This document shows positions 29,751-38,664 of a DNA stretch of 59,362 bases, in pieces (position 1 is the stretch's first letter; every line of letters starts with the position of its first letter). The notes beneath the pieces were generated by a model. That model was not told where the DNA came from. It did not search any database and saw nothing but the letters and a program-made list of their open reading frames with translations. Source of the DNA: Comamonas sp. (GTDB lineage Bacteria > Pseudomonadota > Gammaproteobacteria > Burkholderiales > Burkholderiaceae_C); the NCBI GenBank assembly GCA_015478895.1, contig JADMKK010000008.1:127707-187068 (forward strand), given 5' to 3'. A program made the position numbers and the translations under genes.

Positions 29751-30755
29751 TTAGCCTAAAGCCTGTAAACCCGCTACGAGCCAGCCACTGGAGTTGTCTT
29801 TGGGCTTGCTCATGTTCCAGACTTCACGGAAGGGCGCAGGGCCTGCAGAAGCGTCTTCGCGGATCATTCCCGAGAATTCCACACTGGCCATATAGGCGGC
29901 GCCCAGGTCCTCAATACCCAGCAACTGGGCTTCGATCATGACCACTTCAGTCTCATTGACTTTGCCAGCATTTTCAGTTTCACGCTCTTGCAATTGTTGC
30001 TGAATTTCGGCCAGCATTTCATCCGTCATCATGGAGCGCAGGGTGGAAATATCGCCCTTGTCCCATGCCGCCTGCAAGGTGACGAAATTGCGCTTGGCAG
30101 CGTCCAAGAAGCTATTGGCATCAAAGCCAGCGGGTACATCCCAGTGGGCGTTGGCGGCTGTGCCGCTGACTGCGGCACCAATCATGGAGCCTTGTGCGCC
30201 GGGAATTTGCTCCCAAGGGCGTGCGGACGCATCGTTGCCCACGTTATGCGGTTTGTATTGAGGGGGCGTGGTGACCGCCTCGGGCGCGACAGGGGCGCCA
30301 GCGCCTTGAAAAGCGAAGGGCGTTGCCGCAGCACGTGGGCTGATTGCTGCTTTTTTGTTAGCGCGGGCACGCAAGATGGCACCAATGACCACCATGACGA
30401 CCATCGCCAGCAAGCCGAACATCAGCATGTTGGCAAACGCTTCACCAAAACCCAGTGAATTGGCCAGCCACGCCAGGCCCAGACCCGCGGCCAAACCGCC
30501 GAGCATGGCACCCCAAGGCTTCTTGGGTGCAGCCGCTGCTGGTGCACCGGGTCTTGCGGCGGCATTGTTTTGTTGTTGCGCGTTTTGCTGCTGCGCAGGG
30601 CGGGCAGGAGGCGCTGCTGGAGGTGTGGCCTGGCGCTGCGTCACATTGCTGGACTGTTTGCCAAAAGAGCCACCGCCGCCCATGCGCTTGGCCTCTGCCA
30701 GAGGATGCATGACGACCAAAGCCGCCGCTAATGTCACTGCCCACACCTTTTTCAT
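29751..30755 (-). CDS. Tim44-like domain membrane protein
   Basis: 334 residues from the ATG at 30755 (MKKVWAVTLAAALVVMHPLAEA, signal peptide-like). A Gly- and Pro/Ala-rich segment with FGKQSSN (about 25-85) is followed by one or two membrane helices (about 95-150) and a C-terminal Tim44/MBA1-like domain (about 200-333; FLDAAKRNFVTLQAAWDKGD, MTDEMLAEIQQQL). Bacterial Tim44-like proteins are of uncertain function. It is 33 nt before ubiJ and 82 nt after ubiE on one strand. Confidence 0.9.
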   Translation of the reverse strand: MKKVWAVTLAAALVVMHPLAEAKRMGGGGSFGKQSSNVTQRQATPPAAPPARPAQQQNAQQQNNAAARPGAPAAAAPKKPWGAMLGGLAAGLGLAWLANSLGFGEAFANMLMFGLLAMVVMVVIGAILRARANKKAAISPRAAATPFAFQGAGAPVAPEAVTTPPQYKPHNVGNDASARPWEQIPGAQGSMIGAAVSGTAANAHWDVPAGFDANSFLDAAKRNFVTLQAAWDKGDISTLRSMMTDEMLAEIQQQLQERETENAGKVNETEVVMIEAQLLGIEDLGAAYMASVEFSGMIREDASAGPAPFREVWNMSKPKDNSSGWLVAGLQALG

Positions 30756-30837
30756 CGCTATCTCCGTCTGAGTTTTAAAGTAACCGTTGCTTAGCCAAAC
30801 CCGGCCAAAAATACATGCATGGGGACGCCTTCCCTTG

Positions 30838-31569
30838 TTAGCACTTGATACCCACGTGCAGCGCGACGATGCCGGCTGACATGTTGTGATAGTCCACATG
30901 GCCAAAACCGCTTTGCTGCATCAAGGCCTTGAGTTCTTCCTGGCCAGGGTGCATGCGAATCGATTCCGCCAAGTAACGGTAGCTGGCATCGTCACCCGCC
31001 ACCATCGAGCCCATCTTGGGCAGGACGCTGAAGGAATACCAGTCATACGCTTTCTCCAGAGGCTTGGCCACTTTGGAGAACTCCAGCACCAGCAGCTTGC
31101 CGCCGGGCTTCAGGACGCGGTTCATTTCCTTCAATGCGACGTCTTTGTGCGTCATATTGCGCAGGCCAAACGCCACACTGACGAGATTGAAGTGGTTGTC
31201 GGGGAAAGGCAGCTGCTCAGCATCGCAGACCAATGTAGGCAAAATGATGCCTTTGTCCGTCAGGCGGTCACGCCCGACGCTCAGCATGGCTTCATTGATG
31301 TCGGTGTGCACCACCGTGCCGCTGTTGCCGACTTTCTTGGAAAACGCCATCGACAAGTCGCCCGTGCCGCCGGCAATATCCAGCACCTTGTCGCCTTCGC
31401 GCAAGTTGGCCACCATCACGGTGTAGGCTTTCCAGGCACGGTGCAGGCCGCCCGACATCAGGTCGTTCATGACGTCGTACTTGGACGCTACCGAGTCAAA
31501 CACGCCACGTACGCGGCTTGCTTTCTCTTTTTCATCGACCGATTGAAATCCGAAGTGTGTGCTGCTCAT
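30838..31569 (-). CDS. ubiE: ubiquinone/menaquinone C-methyltransferase UbiE
   Basis: 243 residues. The SAM-binding motif [11 protein letters not shown] (about 62-72) and the UbiE signatures [17 protein letters not shown] and [16 protein letters not shown] are present. It C-methylates the ring of the ubiquinone precursor (and of demethylmenaquinone where present). First of ubiE-Tim44-ubiJ-ubiB. The 206-bp upstream gap to the DUF971 gene holds no feature I can support beyond a TATATT on the minus strand. Confidence 0.98.
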   Translation of the reverse strand: MSSTHFGFQSVDEKEKASRVRGVFDSVASKYDVMNDLMSGGLHRAWKAYTVMVANLREGDKVLDIAGGTGDLSMAFSKKVGNSGTVVHTDINEAMLSVGRDRLTDKGIILPTLVCDAEQLPFPDNHFNLVSVAFGLRNMTHKDVALKEMNRVLKPGGKLLVLEFSKVAKPLEKAYDWYSFSVLPKMGSMVAGDDASYRYLAESIRMHPGQEELKALMQQSGFGHVDYHNMSAGIVALHVGIKC

Positions 31570-31775
31570 AAGCTTGAAATGTAAGCAGGGCGGTGCTGTG
31601 GGTACAGCGACAACCCCGTGACACCACGGGACATGCGGCGTCTGTAATCAGAAGACCTTCTGGGCAGGCAAGCCATAAATGGCCTACTTTTCCAGCTACG
31701 GTAAATATAGCATCGACCCAGCCAGAGGCTAAAAACCCAAGGATTTCACCTGTGACTGCGATGCATCACTGGACT

Positions 31776-32255
31776 TTAATTGCAGCCACAAGCACCACTG
31801 CCACAACCGCCGTCGCTGCTGGCGGGTGCATCTGCGCCGCTACTGCCACAGCCGCCACCTGTGCCGCAGCTGCCGCCGGACTTGCTGGCCATGGGCGCGT
31901 CGCGGTCTGCACCTGCCGCTTTGATGCGGGCAAAGTACTCTGCCCACAACGCGTCCTGTTTAGAGCCCAGTTCGTACAGATAGTTCCAGGTGAACAAGCC
32001 GCTTTCGTGCCCGTCACTGAAGAAAGGCTTGATGGCGTAGTTGCCCACTTGCTCAATATTGTCGATGGTGACCAAGCGCTTGCCGGTTTGCAGCACTTCT
32101 TGCCCTGGGCCGTGACCTTGCACTTCGGCCGACGGCGAGTACACGCGCATCAGCTCAAAAGGGATGCGGAAAGTTTGACCATCTGAATAGCCGACCTCCA
32201 GCACGCGCGAGGCGGCGTGTACGGTCAGCGATTGGGGAAAAGGCATGTCTGCCAT
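31776..32255 (-). CDS. DUF971 protein with Cys/Gly-rich tail
   Basis: 159 residues. The N-terminal ~110 residues are a DUF971 (gamma-butyrobetaine hydroxylase-like N-terminal) domain: LEVGYSDGQTFRIPFELMRVYSPSAEVQGHG is split around the family's conserved core and is followed by NIEQVGNYAIKPFFSDGH. The last ~30 residues are Gly/Ser/Cys-rich with five cysteines (SCGTGGGCG...GGCGSGACGCN), suggesting metal or Fe-S binding. Family function is unsettled; some members are linked to Fe-S carrier roles. Confidence 0.88.
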   Translation of the reverse strand: MADMPFPQSLTVHAASRVLEVGYSDGQTFRIPFELMRVYSPSAEVQGHGPGQEVLQTGKRLVTIDNIEQVGNYAIKPFFSDGHESGLFTWNYLYELGSKQDALWAEYFARIKAAGADRDAPMASKSGGSCGTGGGCGSSGADAPASSDGGCGSGACGCN

Positions 32256-32277
32256 GGAAGCTACCTATCTCAAACAA

Positions 32278-32354
32278 TAGCGGCTTGCCGTTGATATGGC
32301 TGCATTTCAGCAATAAAGCTTGCTGAAATCAAGCATTGTTAACGGCAAGCTGCT
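32278..32354. repeat. long-class dispersed palindrome, copy 4
   Basis: Outer 10-bp arms GCTTGCCGTT (32283-32292)/AACGGCAAGC (32341-32350) with inner ATTTCAG/CTGAAAT. The 61-nt core is the same length as the core at 4787-4848 and about 77 % identical by hand count. It fills the space between the HIT gene stop and the DUF971 start, so it is probably inside a transcript. Confidence 0.87.
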
Positions 32355-32361
32355 CACATTT

Positions 32362-32805
32362 TTAAGCCCACGCAGCCAACGCTTGGGCAATGGCTGCATC
32401 GCAGGCCGCGATTTCTGCTTGCAATTGTGCTTCGCGGGGCAAATCGCGTTCACGCAAGGGGCTTGCCCAGACAGAGGCCGGAAAGTGGCTGTCCCAGTCA
32501 TAGCGCGCAATCACGTGCCAGTGCAGGTGCGCCACCATATTGCCCAGCGCCGCCAGGTTGACCTTGGTAGGTGCAAGCCGGGCGCGCAGCACGCGCTCCA
32601 CCTCAGCGACCACGGCCATACAGGTATTGCGATCTTGCTCAGACAAGTCCGACAGTTCTGCTGCATGTGCTGACCAGATCACGCGGTAGAAAGCGGGAAA
32701 GCCCGCTTCTTCGGCACGGATCACCCGCAACTGAGCACCTTGCCAGACGGGCAGGCCGCCCGCTTCTTGGCACAGCACGCAGGCTGCCGTTTGGTGCGCC
32801 GCCAT
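32362..32805 (-). CDS. HIT-family nucleotide hydrolase/transferase-like protein
   Basis: 147 residues with the histidine triad HLHWHVIAR near residues 91-99 and an N-terminal CVLC pair. HIT proteins hydrolyse nucleotide phosphoramidates or related bonds; the exact substrate is unknown. Its ATG overlaps the stop of the giant DUF3683 gene by one base (TAATG), so it is probably translationally coupled to it. Confidence 0.93.
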   Translation of the reverse strand: MAAHQTAACVLCQEAGGLPVWQGAQLRVIRAEEAGFPAFYRVIWSAHAAELSDLSEQDRNTCMAVVAEVERVLRARLAPTKVNLAALGNMVAHLHWHVIARYDWDSHFPASVWASPLRERDLPREAQLQAEIAACDAAIAQALAAWA

Positions 32806-35800
32806 TACAGCAACACCCGTTCAATGCCGCCGGCGTTGGCGCGCGCTACGTACTCCGGCATCCAGTTGTCGCCCAGGATCTGCTTGGCCATCTCAACGAC
32901 GATGTAGTCGGCTTCCAGCAGGCCGTTTTGCAGGTCGTTGCCGTAGCGGTTCAGGCCTTGCAGGCAGCTGGGACAACTGGTCAGGATCTTGACGTTGTCG
33001 GTGGCGCCCACCGAGCCATTGGCGCGCAGCTCGGCTTCGCCCTTGAGCAGCTCACCTTCCTTACGGAAGCGGATTTGCGTGGAGATATCCGGACGCGTGA
33101 CGCCCAGCGTGCCCGATTCGCCGCAGCAGCGGTCGCTCTTGATCACGCCTTCGCCCACCAGGGCCTTCACCGTTTTCATGGAGTCTTGCAACTTCATGGG
33201 GCTGTGGCAGGGCTCGTGGTACAGGAAGCCGCCTTGGCCGCCCGGCAAGGTAATGCCTTTTTCGAGCAAGAACTCGTGGATGTCGATGATGCGGCAGCCG
33301 GGGAAGATCTTGTCGAAGCTGTAGCCCTGCAACTGGTCGTAGCAAGTGCCGCAGCTCACCACCACGGTCTTGATGTCCAGGTAGTTCAGCGTGTTCGAGA
33401 CACGGTGGAACAGCACGCGGTTGTCCGTGATCATCTTGTCGGCCACGTCCATTTGGCCCGAACCGCGCTGCGGGTAGCCGCAGCACAGATAGCCCGGGGG
33501 CAGCACGGTCTGCACGCCGGCATGCCAGAGCATGGCCTGCGTGGCCAAGCCGACCTGGCTGAACAAGCGCTCAGAGCCGCAACCGGGGAAGTAGAACACC
33601 GCCTCGGTATCGGCCGTGGTGGCCTTGGGGTCGCGAATGATCGGGACGTAGTCCTTGTTTTCAATGTCCAGCAGCGCACGTGCGGTCTTCTTGGGCAGGC
33701 CGCCGGGCAGCTTTTTGTTCACAAAGTGAATCACCTGCTCTTTGATGGGCGCCTTGCCCACGGTGGCGGGCGGGCGCTTCATCTGCGGCTTGGCCACGGC
33801 GTGCAGCAGGTCCGACGCCATGCGCTGCGCCTTGAAGCCAATGCCCACCATGCCCTTGCGCAGCAGGTTGATGGTGTCGGGGTTGGTGGCATTGAGCATG
33901 GCCATGGCCATCTTGTTGCCTGGGTTGAAGCTCTTTTTGCCCATCTTGCGCAGCAGATTGCGCATATTCATGGTTACGTCGCCAAAGTCGATCTTGACCG
34001 GGCAAGGTGTGAAGCACTTGTGGCAGACCGTGCAGTGGTCGGCCACGTCTTCAAACTCCTGCCAGTGTTTAATGGAGACGCCACGGCGGGTTTGCTCCTC
34101 ATAGAGGAACGCTTCCACCAGCAGCGAGGTGGCCAAGATCTTGTTGCGTGGCGAATACAGCATGTTCGCACCCGGAATGTGCGTATTGCACACGGGCTTG
34201 CACTTGCCGCAGCGCAGGCAGTCTTTGACCGAATCAGCAATCGCGCCAATGTCGGACTGCTGCATGATCAGCGACTCGTGGCCCATCAGGCCGAACGACG
34301 GCGTGTAGGCATTCGTCAAGTCCGCGTACATCAGCGCTTCCCGCGGCGACTCGGCCGGCACCAGGCCATTCTTTTCGCGAATCAGCTTGCCACGGTTAAA
34401 GCGGCCATGGGGGTCGATGCGCTGCTTGTAGTCCGCAAAGGGCTGCAGCTCTTCGTCGGTCAGGAACTCCAGCTTGGTGATGCCAATGCCGTGCTCGCCC
34501 GAGATCACACCATCGAGGCTGCGCGCCAGCACCATGATGCGCGCCACAGCCTCGTGGGCTGTTTGCAGCATCTCGTAGTCGTCGGAGTTGACGGGGATGT
34601 TGGTGTGCACATTGCCGTCGCCGGCGTGCATGTGCAGCGCCACCCACACGCGGCCCTTGAGCACGCGCTGGTGAATGGCGGTGACTTCCGCCAGGATCGG
34701 TGCAAAGGCTTCACCGGCAAAGATCAGGTCCAGCGGCTGGCGAATCTGCGTCTTCCAGCTGGCGCGCAAAGTGTGGTCTTGCAGCTCGGGGAACAGCGTG
34801 GCCACATTGGCCAGCCAGCCGCCCCACAGATCGCGCACCTCTTGCAGCAAGGCAATCGCCTGGTGCACGCGGTCTTCCAGCAGCTCGGCGGAAGGAATTT
34901 CGGCGGCACCGTCTTGCTTGCCCAAAGGCAGGTTCCCTTTTTCAAAGAAGGCCAGCAAAGCGTCGCAGAACTTGAGCTTGTTGCGCAGGCTTAACTCAAT
35001 ATTGATGCGCTCGATGCCGTCGGTGTACTCGGCCATGCGCGGCAGCGGAATCACCACGTCTTCATTGATCTTGAAGGCGTTGGTGTGGCGCGAGATGGCA
35101 GCGGTGCGCTTGCGGTCCAGCCAGAATTTCTTGCGCGCCTCGGCACTGATAGCGACAAAGCCCTCGCCGTTGCGCGAATTGGCAATGCGCACCACTTCGC
35201 TGGTTACGCGCGCCACTTCATTGGCGTCGTCACCCACGATGTCGCCAATCAACACCATCTTGGGCAATTTGCCATTGCCTTTTTTGGACTTGGTGGCGTA
35301 ACCCACGGCCTTCAGGTAACGGTCATCCAGATGTTCCAAGCCCGCCAGCAGCACGCCGCTGCGCTTTTGCTCCTCGAACATGTAGTCTTTGATTTCGACG
35401 ATCGAGGGCACAGCGTGCTTGGCGTTGCCAAAGAACTCCATGCACACCGTGCGCACATGCTCGGGCATGCGGTGCACGATCCAGCGTGCGCTGGTGATCA
35501 AGCCGTCCGTGCCTTCTTTTTGCACCCCGGGCAGGCCCGACAGGAATTTGTCGGTCACGTCCTTGCCCAGACCTTCCTTGCGGAATTTGTGGCCAGGGAT
35601 GTCGAGGCGCTCGGTGCGCAGCGGTGTCTTGCCGTCGGCTTTGAAATAGCGCAGCTCAAAGCTGGCCATCTCGGCATCGTGAATCTTGCCCAGGTTATGG
35701 TTCAGGCGCACCACTTCCAGCCACTCGGCATCGGGCGTCACCATGCGCCAGCTGGCCAGGTTGTCCAGCGCCGTGCCCCACAGCACGGCCTTTTTGCCAC

Positions 35801-36704
35801 CGGCATTCATGGCGATATTGCCACCAATGCACGAGGCTTCAATCGAGGTGGGATCGACGGCAAACACAAAACCGCCACGCTCGGCCGCATCGGCCACGCG
35901 CTGGGTCACCACACCGGCTTCCGTCCAGACCGTGGGCACAGGCTGCTCCAAGCCGGGCAGCATGACGTGTTCGACTTCGGTAATGGCTTCGAGCTTTTCG
36001 GTGTTGATGACTACCGAGCGCCAAGTCAGCGGGATGGCGCCGCCGGTGTAGCCCGTTCCACCCCCACGCGGGATGATGGTCAGCTCCAGCTCGATACAGC
36101 CCTTGACCAGCAAGGCCATCTCTTCTTCCGAGTCGGGCGTCAGCACCACAAACGGATATTCCACGCGCCAGTCGGTCGCATCGGTCACGTGGCTGACGCG
36201 GGAGAGACCGTCAAACTTGACGTTGTCTTTGTGCGTGAGCTTGCGCAGCGTCTTGCGCACGCGCTGGCGCAGCTCCGCGGCTTCCACAAACATCTGGTCA
36301 AACTCGTGCACCGCACGGTTGGCAGCGGCAATCAGCTCGCACACCAAGGCATCGCGCTGGACGTTGTCATCGGGCAAGCGGCGCTTTTCGACGTCCGCCA
36401 GGCGATGCTGCAGCGCCTCGACCAGCAGCTTGCGGCGGTCAGGGTTGTCCAGCAGATCGTCTTGCAGATAGGGATTGCGCTGTACCACCCAGATATCGCC
36501 CAGCACTTCATAGAGCATGCGGGCGGATCGGCCCGTTTGGCGCTCTTGGCGAAGTTGGTTGAGCACACCCCAAGCAGACATACCTAACAGCCGGATCACG
36601 ATCTCTTTGTCAGAGAACGAGGTGTAGTTGTAAGGGATTTCTCGGAGACGGGCGGGTTCGGCTGTGTGGTTTATCACTACGGCCTGCGCAATCGGAGCAT
36701 TCAT
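32805..36704 (-). CDS. giant FAD/Fe-S oxidoreductase (DUF3683, GlcD- and GlcF-like fusion)
   Basis: 1299 residues from the ATG at 36704. Order: a DUF3683 N-terminal domain (about 10-130); an FAD_binding_4 domain with [17 protein letters not shown] near 208-225 and [12 protein letters not shown] near 290-305; an FAD-oxidase C domain ending with GEHGIGITK near 736; two [4Fe-4S] ferredoxin clusters [11 protein letters not shown] (~826) and [12 protein letters not shown] (~887); and two CCG domains with [10 protein letters not shown] (~1071) and RCCGESGT (~1190). It resembles a GlcD-type 2-hydroxyacid dehydrogenase fused to a GlcF-type electron-transfer subunit. A D-lactate/glycolate-type hydroxyacid substrate with quinone as acceptor is inferred, not shown. 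Confidence 0.94.
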   Translation of the reverse strand: MNAPIAQAVVINHTAEPARLREIPYNYTSFSDKEIVIRLLGMSAWGVLNQLRQERQTGRSARMLYEVLGDIWVVQRNPYLQDDLLDNPDRRKLLVEALQHRLADVEKRRLPDDNVQRDALVCELIAAANRAVHEFDQMFVEAAELRQRVRKTLRKLTHKDNVKFDGLSRVSHVTDATDWRVEYPFVVLTPDSEEEMALLVKGCIELELTIIPRGGGTGYTGGAIPLTWRSVVINTEKLEAITEVEHVMLPGLEQPVPTVWTEAGVVTQRVADAAERGGFVFAVDPTSIEASCIGGNIAMNAGGKKAVLWGTALDNLASWRMVTPDAEWLEVVRLNHNLGKIHDAEMASFELRYFKADGKTPLRTERLDIPGHKFRKEGLGKDVTDKFLSGLPGVQKEGTDGLITSARWIVHRMPEHVRTVCMEFFGNAKHAVPSIVEIKDYMFEEQKRSGVLLAGLEHLDDRYLKAVGYATKSKKGNGKLPKMVLIGDIVGDDANEVARVTSEVVRIANSRNGEGFVAISAEARKKFWLDRKRTAAISRHTNAFKINEDVVIPLPRMAEYTDGIERINIELSLRNKLKFCDALLAFFEKGNLPLGKQDGAAEIPSAELLEDRVHQAIALLQEVRDLWGGWLANVATLFPELQDHTLRASWKTQIRQPLDLIFAGEAFAPILAEVTAIHQRVLKGRVWVALHMHAGDGNVHTNIPVNSDDYEMLQTAHEAVARIMVLARSLDGVISGEHGIGITKLEFLTDEELQPFADYKQRIDPHGRFNRGKLIREKNGLVPAESPREALMYADLTNAYTPSFGLMGHESLIMQQSDIGAIADSVKDCLRCGKCKPVCNTHIPGANMLYSPRNKILATSLLVEAFLYEEQTRRGVSIKHWQEFEDVADHCTVCHKCFTPCPVKIDFGDVTMNMRNLLRKMGKKSFNPGNKMAMAMLNATNPDTINLLRKGMVGIGFKAQRMASDLLHAVAKPQMKRPPATVGKAPIKEQVIHFVNKKLPGGLPKKTARALLDIENKDYVPIIRDPKATTADTEAVFYFPGCGSERLFSQVGLATQAMLWHAGVQTVLPPGYLCCGYPQRGSGQMDVADKMITDNRVLFHRVSNTLNYLDIKTVVVSCGTCYDQLQGYSFDKIFPGCRIIDIHEFLLEKGITLPGGQGGFLYHEPCHSPMKLQDSMKTVKALVGEGVIKSDRCCGESGTLGVTRPDISTQIRFRKEGELLKGEAELRANGSVGATDNVKILTSCPSCLQGLNRYGNDLQNGLLEADYIVVEMAKQILGDNWMPEYVARANAGGIERVLL

Positions 36705-37040
36705 GGATGTAGACCGGGTTGGGCGCTGTGGGCGCACCTTGAGTCATGGGGGAGCCAATTTTATGCCAGCGCTTCATCTGTTTCTTCCCTCACCCTAGAG
36801 ACCTCGCAGCAGCCTTGTTAAAGGCTTGTGCTATGAATTTGTGAGTTTTTTGCAACTACGCAAAACCCACAATTACGAAGCGAAAAAATCAAATAAGAAA
36901 AAAGAAAATTAACAAATTCGAACGTTTAAGAAACCTCCCTTCTAGAATGACAACGCCGTTCGCTCAAGGGCTTGGCCTCTGGCCTTCCCTACTTTCTTGA
37001 AGTACGGTAATAGCCATCTAGCTACACAGTGGCTGGATGA
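36705..37040. other. intergenic part upstream of the PHO box
   Basis: The gap between the divergent DUF3683 gene and ugpB is 409 bp. Apart from the PHO box region at 37041-37073 and the ribosome-binding site AGGAG before ugpB, this part is AT-rich around 36850-36930 and contains a TAGAAT (36943-36948) without a convincing -35 partner. I see no small gene or RNA here. Confidence 0.6.
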
Positions 37041-37073
37041 CTGTCATAAAAATGCCATCTTCTTACCTAAGAT
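37041..37073 (+). promoter_or_regulatory. PHO box and -10 element for ugpB
   Basis: CTGTCATAAAAATGCCAT (37041-37058) matches the 18-bp E. coli PHO box consensus at about 16 positions; the half-sites TGTCA (37042) and TGCCA (37053) are 11 bp apart, one helical turn. TAAGAT (37068-37073) lies 9 bp after the box, the usual place for a -10 element that PhoB supports without a good -35. The ugpB start is 40 bp further. Confidence 0.82.
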
Positions 37074-37113
37074 AGGTGGCACTGAGTATCTACACCCTAG
37101 AGGAGCTTCCTTC

Positions 37114-38430
37114 ATGCAATACAAGCAATTGGCAATGGCCGCAGCTTTGGCCGCCACCACCATCGGCGCTGCCAATGCAGCCACTGAAATTCAGTGGTGG
37201 CATTCGATGACCGCCGTGAACAACGAATGGGTTGGCGATCTGGCCAAGCAATTCAATGAAAGCCAAAGCGAATACAAGGTCGTGCCCACCTTCAAGGGTG
37301 TGTACGACGAGTCCATGACAGCGGCCATCGCGGCCTTCCGCTCCGGCAATGCACCGCACATTTTGCAAGTGTTCGAAGTGGGCACCGCCACCATGATGGC
37401 CTCCAAGGGCGCGACCGTGCCTGTGGGCAAAATCATGGCCGATGCCGGCGCCAAGTTTGACCCTGCTGCCTACATCCCCGCCGTGGCCGGTTACTACACT
37501 GCCCCCAATGGCCAGATGATGAGCTTCCCGTTCAACAGCTCCACCACCATCTTCTACTACAACAAAGATGCTTTCAAGAAGGCCGGTCTGGACGCAGAAA
37601 AGGCGCCTAAGACATGGCCTGAAGTGTTTGCTGCTGCCAAGAAGCTCAAGGAGTCGGGCCATAGCTGCCCTATGACTCTGGCCTGGCAGGGCTGGACCCA
37701 GCTGGAATCCTTCTCGACTTGGCACAACGTGGAGATGGCCACGCACCAAAATGGTCTGGGCGCTGAAGGCTACAAGGCTCGTCTGAAGGTGAATTCGCCT
37801 TTGCACGTCAAGCACATCGACAACCTGGCCGCTGCCGCCAAGGCCGGTGAGTTTGTCTACAAGGGCCGTGCATCGACTGCACAAGCCTCGTTCACGGCAG
37901 GTGAATGCGCGATGATCCAGACATCGTCGGGCTTCTACGGTGACGTGGCCAAGAACGCCAAGTTCTCCTACGCATTGGCTCCCTTGCCTTACTACGATGA
38001 CGTCGCTGGCGCACCACAAAACACGGTGATCGGCGGCGCTTCGCTGTGGGTCATGGCTGGCAAGAAAGCCGAAGAATACAAGGGCGTAGCCAAGTTCTTT
38101 GAATTCCTGTCCAAGCCTGAAGTGCAAGCTGCTTCGCACCAGCGCACCGGTTACCTGCCAGTCACCATGGCATCGTTCAAGCTGACCGAAGACTCGGGCT
38201 TCTACAAGAAGAACCCCGGCACTGATGTCGCTGTGAACCAGATGGTGCGCAAGGTCACCGATAACTCGCGCGGTATCCGTCTGGGCAACTATGTACAGAT
38301 CCGCACGATCGAGGACGAAGAACTCGAGCAAGTCTGGGCTGGCAAAAAGACCGGCAAGGAAGCGCTGGACTCCATCGTCAAGCGTGGTGATGAACTCTTG
38401 GCCCGCTTTGAGCGCGCAAACAGCAAGTAA
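37114..38430 (+). CDS. ugpB: glycerol-3-phosphate ABC transporter substrate-binding protein UgpB
   Basis: 438 residues from the ATG at 37114, with AGGAG upstream. Signal peptide MQYKQLAMAAALAATTIGAANA (cleaved around residue 22) precedes a mature domain with IQWWHSM, AAFRSGNAPHILQV and FPFNSSTTIFYYNKDAFKKAGLD, all close to E. coli UgpB. The periplasmic receptor binds sn-glycerol-3-phosphate and glycerophosphodiesters. First gene of ugpBAEC, behind a PHO box; a hairpin after its stop may stabilise its mRNA relative to the rest. Confidence 0.96.
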   Translation: MQYKQLAMAAALAATTIGAANAATEIQWWHSMTAVNNEWVGDLAKQFNESQSEYKVVPTFKGVYDESMTAAIAAFRSGNAPHILQVFEVGTATMMASKGATVPVGKIMADAGAKFDPAAYIPAVAGYYTAPNGQMMSFPFNSSTTIFYYNKDAFKKAGLDAEKAPKTWPEVFAAAKKLKESGHSCPMTLAWQGWTQLESFSTWHNVEMATHQNGLGAEGYKARLKVNSPLHVKHIDNLAAAAKAGEFVYKGRASTAQASFTAGECAMIQTSSGFYGDVAKNAKFSYALAPLPYYDDVAGAPQNTVIGGASLWVMAGKKAEEYKGVAKFFEFLSKPEVQAASHQRTGYLPVTMASFKLTEDSGFYKKNPGTDVAVNQMVRKVTDNSRGIRLGNYVQIRTIEDEELEQVWAGKKTGKEALDSIVKRGDELLARFERANSK

Positions 38431-38444
38431 TCCAACTTGAAACA

Positions 38445-38476
38445 TTACAGGGGAATGCTTGGTAATTCCCCTGTAA
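38445..38476 (+). terminator. 12-bp hairpin between ugpB and ugpA
   Basis: TTACAGGGGAAT and ATTCCCCTGTAA form a perfect 12-bp stem with an 8-nt loop, 14 nt after the ugpB stop. No T-run follows, so it is better read as an RNA-stabilising or partial-termination hairpin that would keep binding-protein mRNA more abundant than permease mRNA. Confidence 0.7.
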
Positions 38477-38623
38477 CTCAACTTGAGCCAACTGATTTTT
38501 CTAGCAGATTGCCCGCGCGCTAGGCACAATACGCGCACATTTCACTCAAATCAAACTTTCGACTCGATTCGTTTTGACGCGATTTGAGCAAGTTGCTTGA
38601 GCTGGTCCCCACTATCCCCCGCG

Positions 38624-38651
38624 GCCGTCTAAAGGTCTCGGCGGTTTTTTT
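38624..38651 (+). terminator. weak hairpin plus seven-T run before ugpA
   Basis: GCCG and CGGC enclose an 11-nt loop and are followed by GG and TTTTTTT, ending 13 nt before the ugpA ATG. It could attenuate transcription from ugpB into ugpA. The stem is short, so activity is uncertain. Confidence 0.4.
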
Positions 38652-38664
38652 ATTTGTGACCCCC

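Noticed and set aside
31570-31775. Promoter or RNA in the 206-bp gap between the DUF971 gene and ubiE
   Set aside because: A TATATT on the minus strand lacks a matching -35 at proper spacing, and the small CCCGTG/CACGGG dyad is too short to call.
32571-34994. 807-codon plus-strand open frame, with another of 500 codons at 35085-36587
   Set aside because: Both lie antisense to the giant FAD/Fe-S gene; the sense strand has clear cofactor motifs throughout, the antisense has none.
36705-37113. Hidden small gene or sRNA in the 409-bp gap before ugpB
   Set aside because: The frame open from 36997 into ugpB has no conserved look upstream of the signal peptide, and no terminator or promoter pair marks an RNA gene apart from the PHO-box promoter.
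37090-38538. 482-codon minus-strand open frame opposite ugpB
   Set aside because: It runs through the hairpin after ugpB and the ugpB ribosome-binding region, with no motif of its own.
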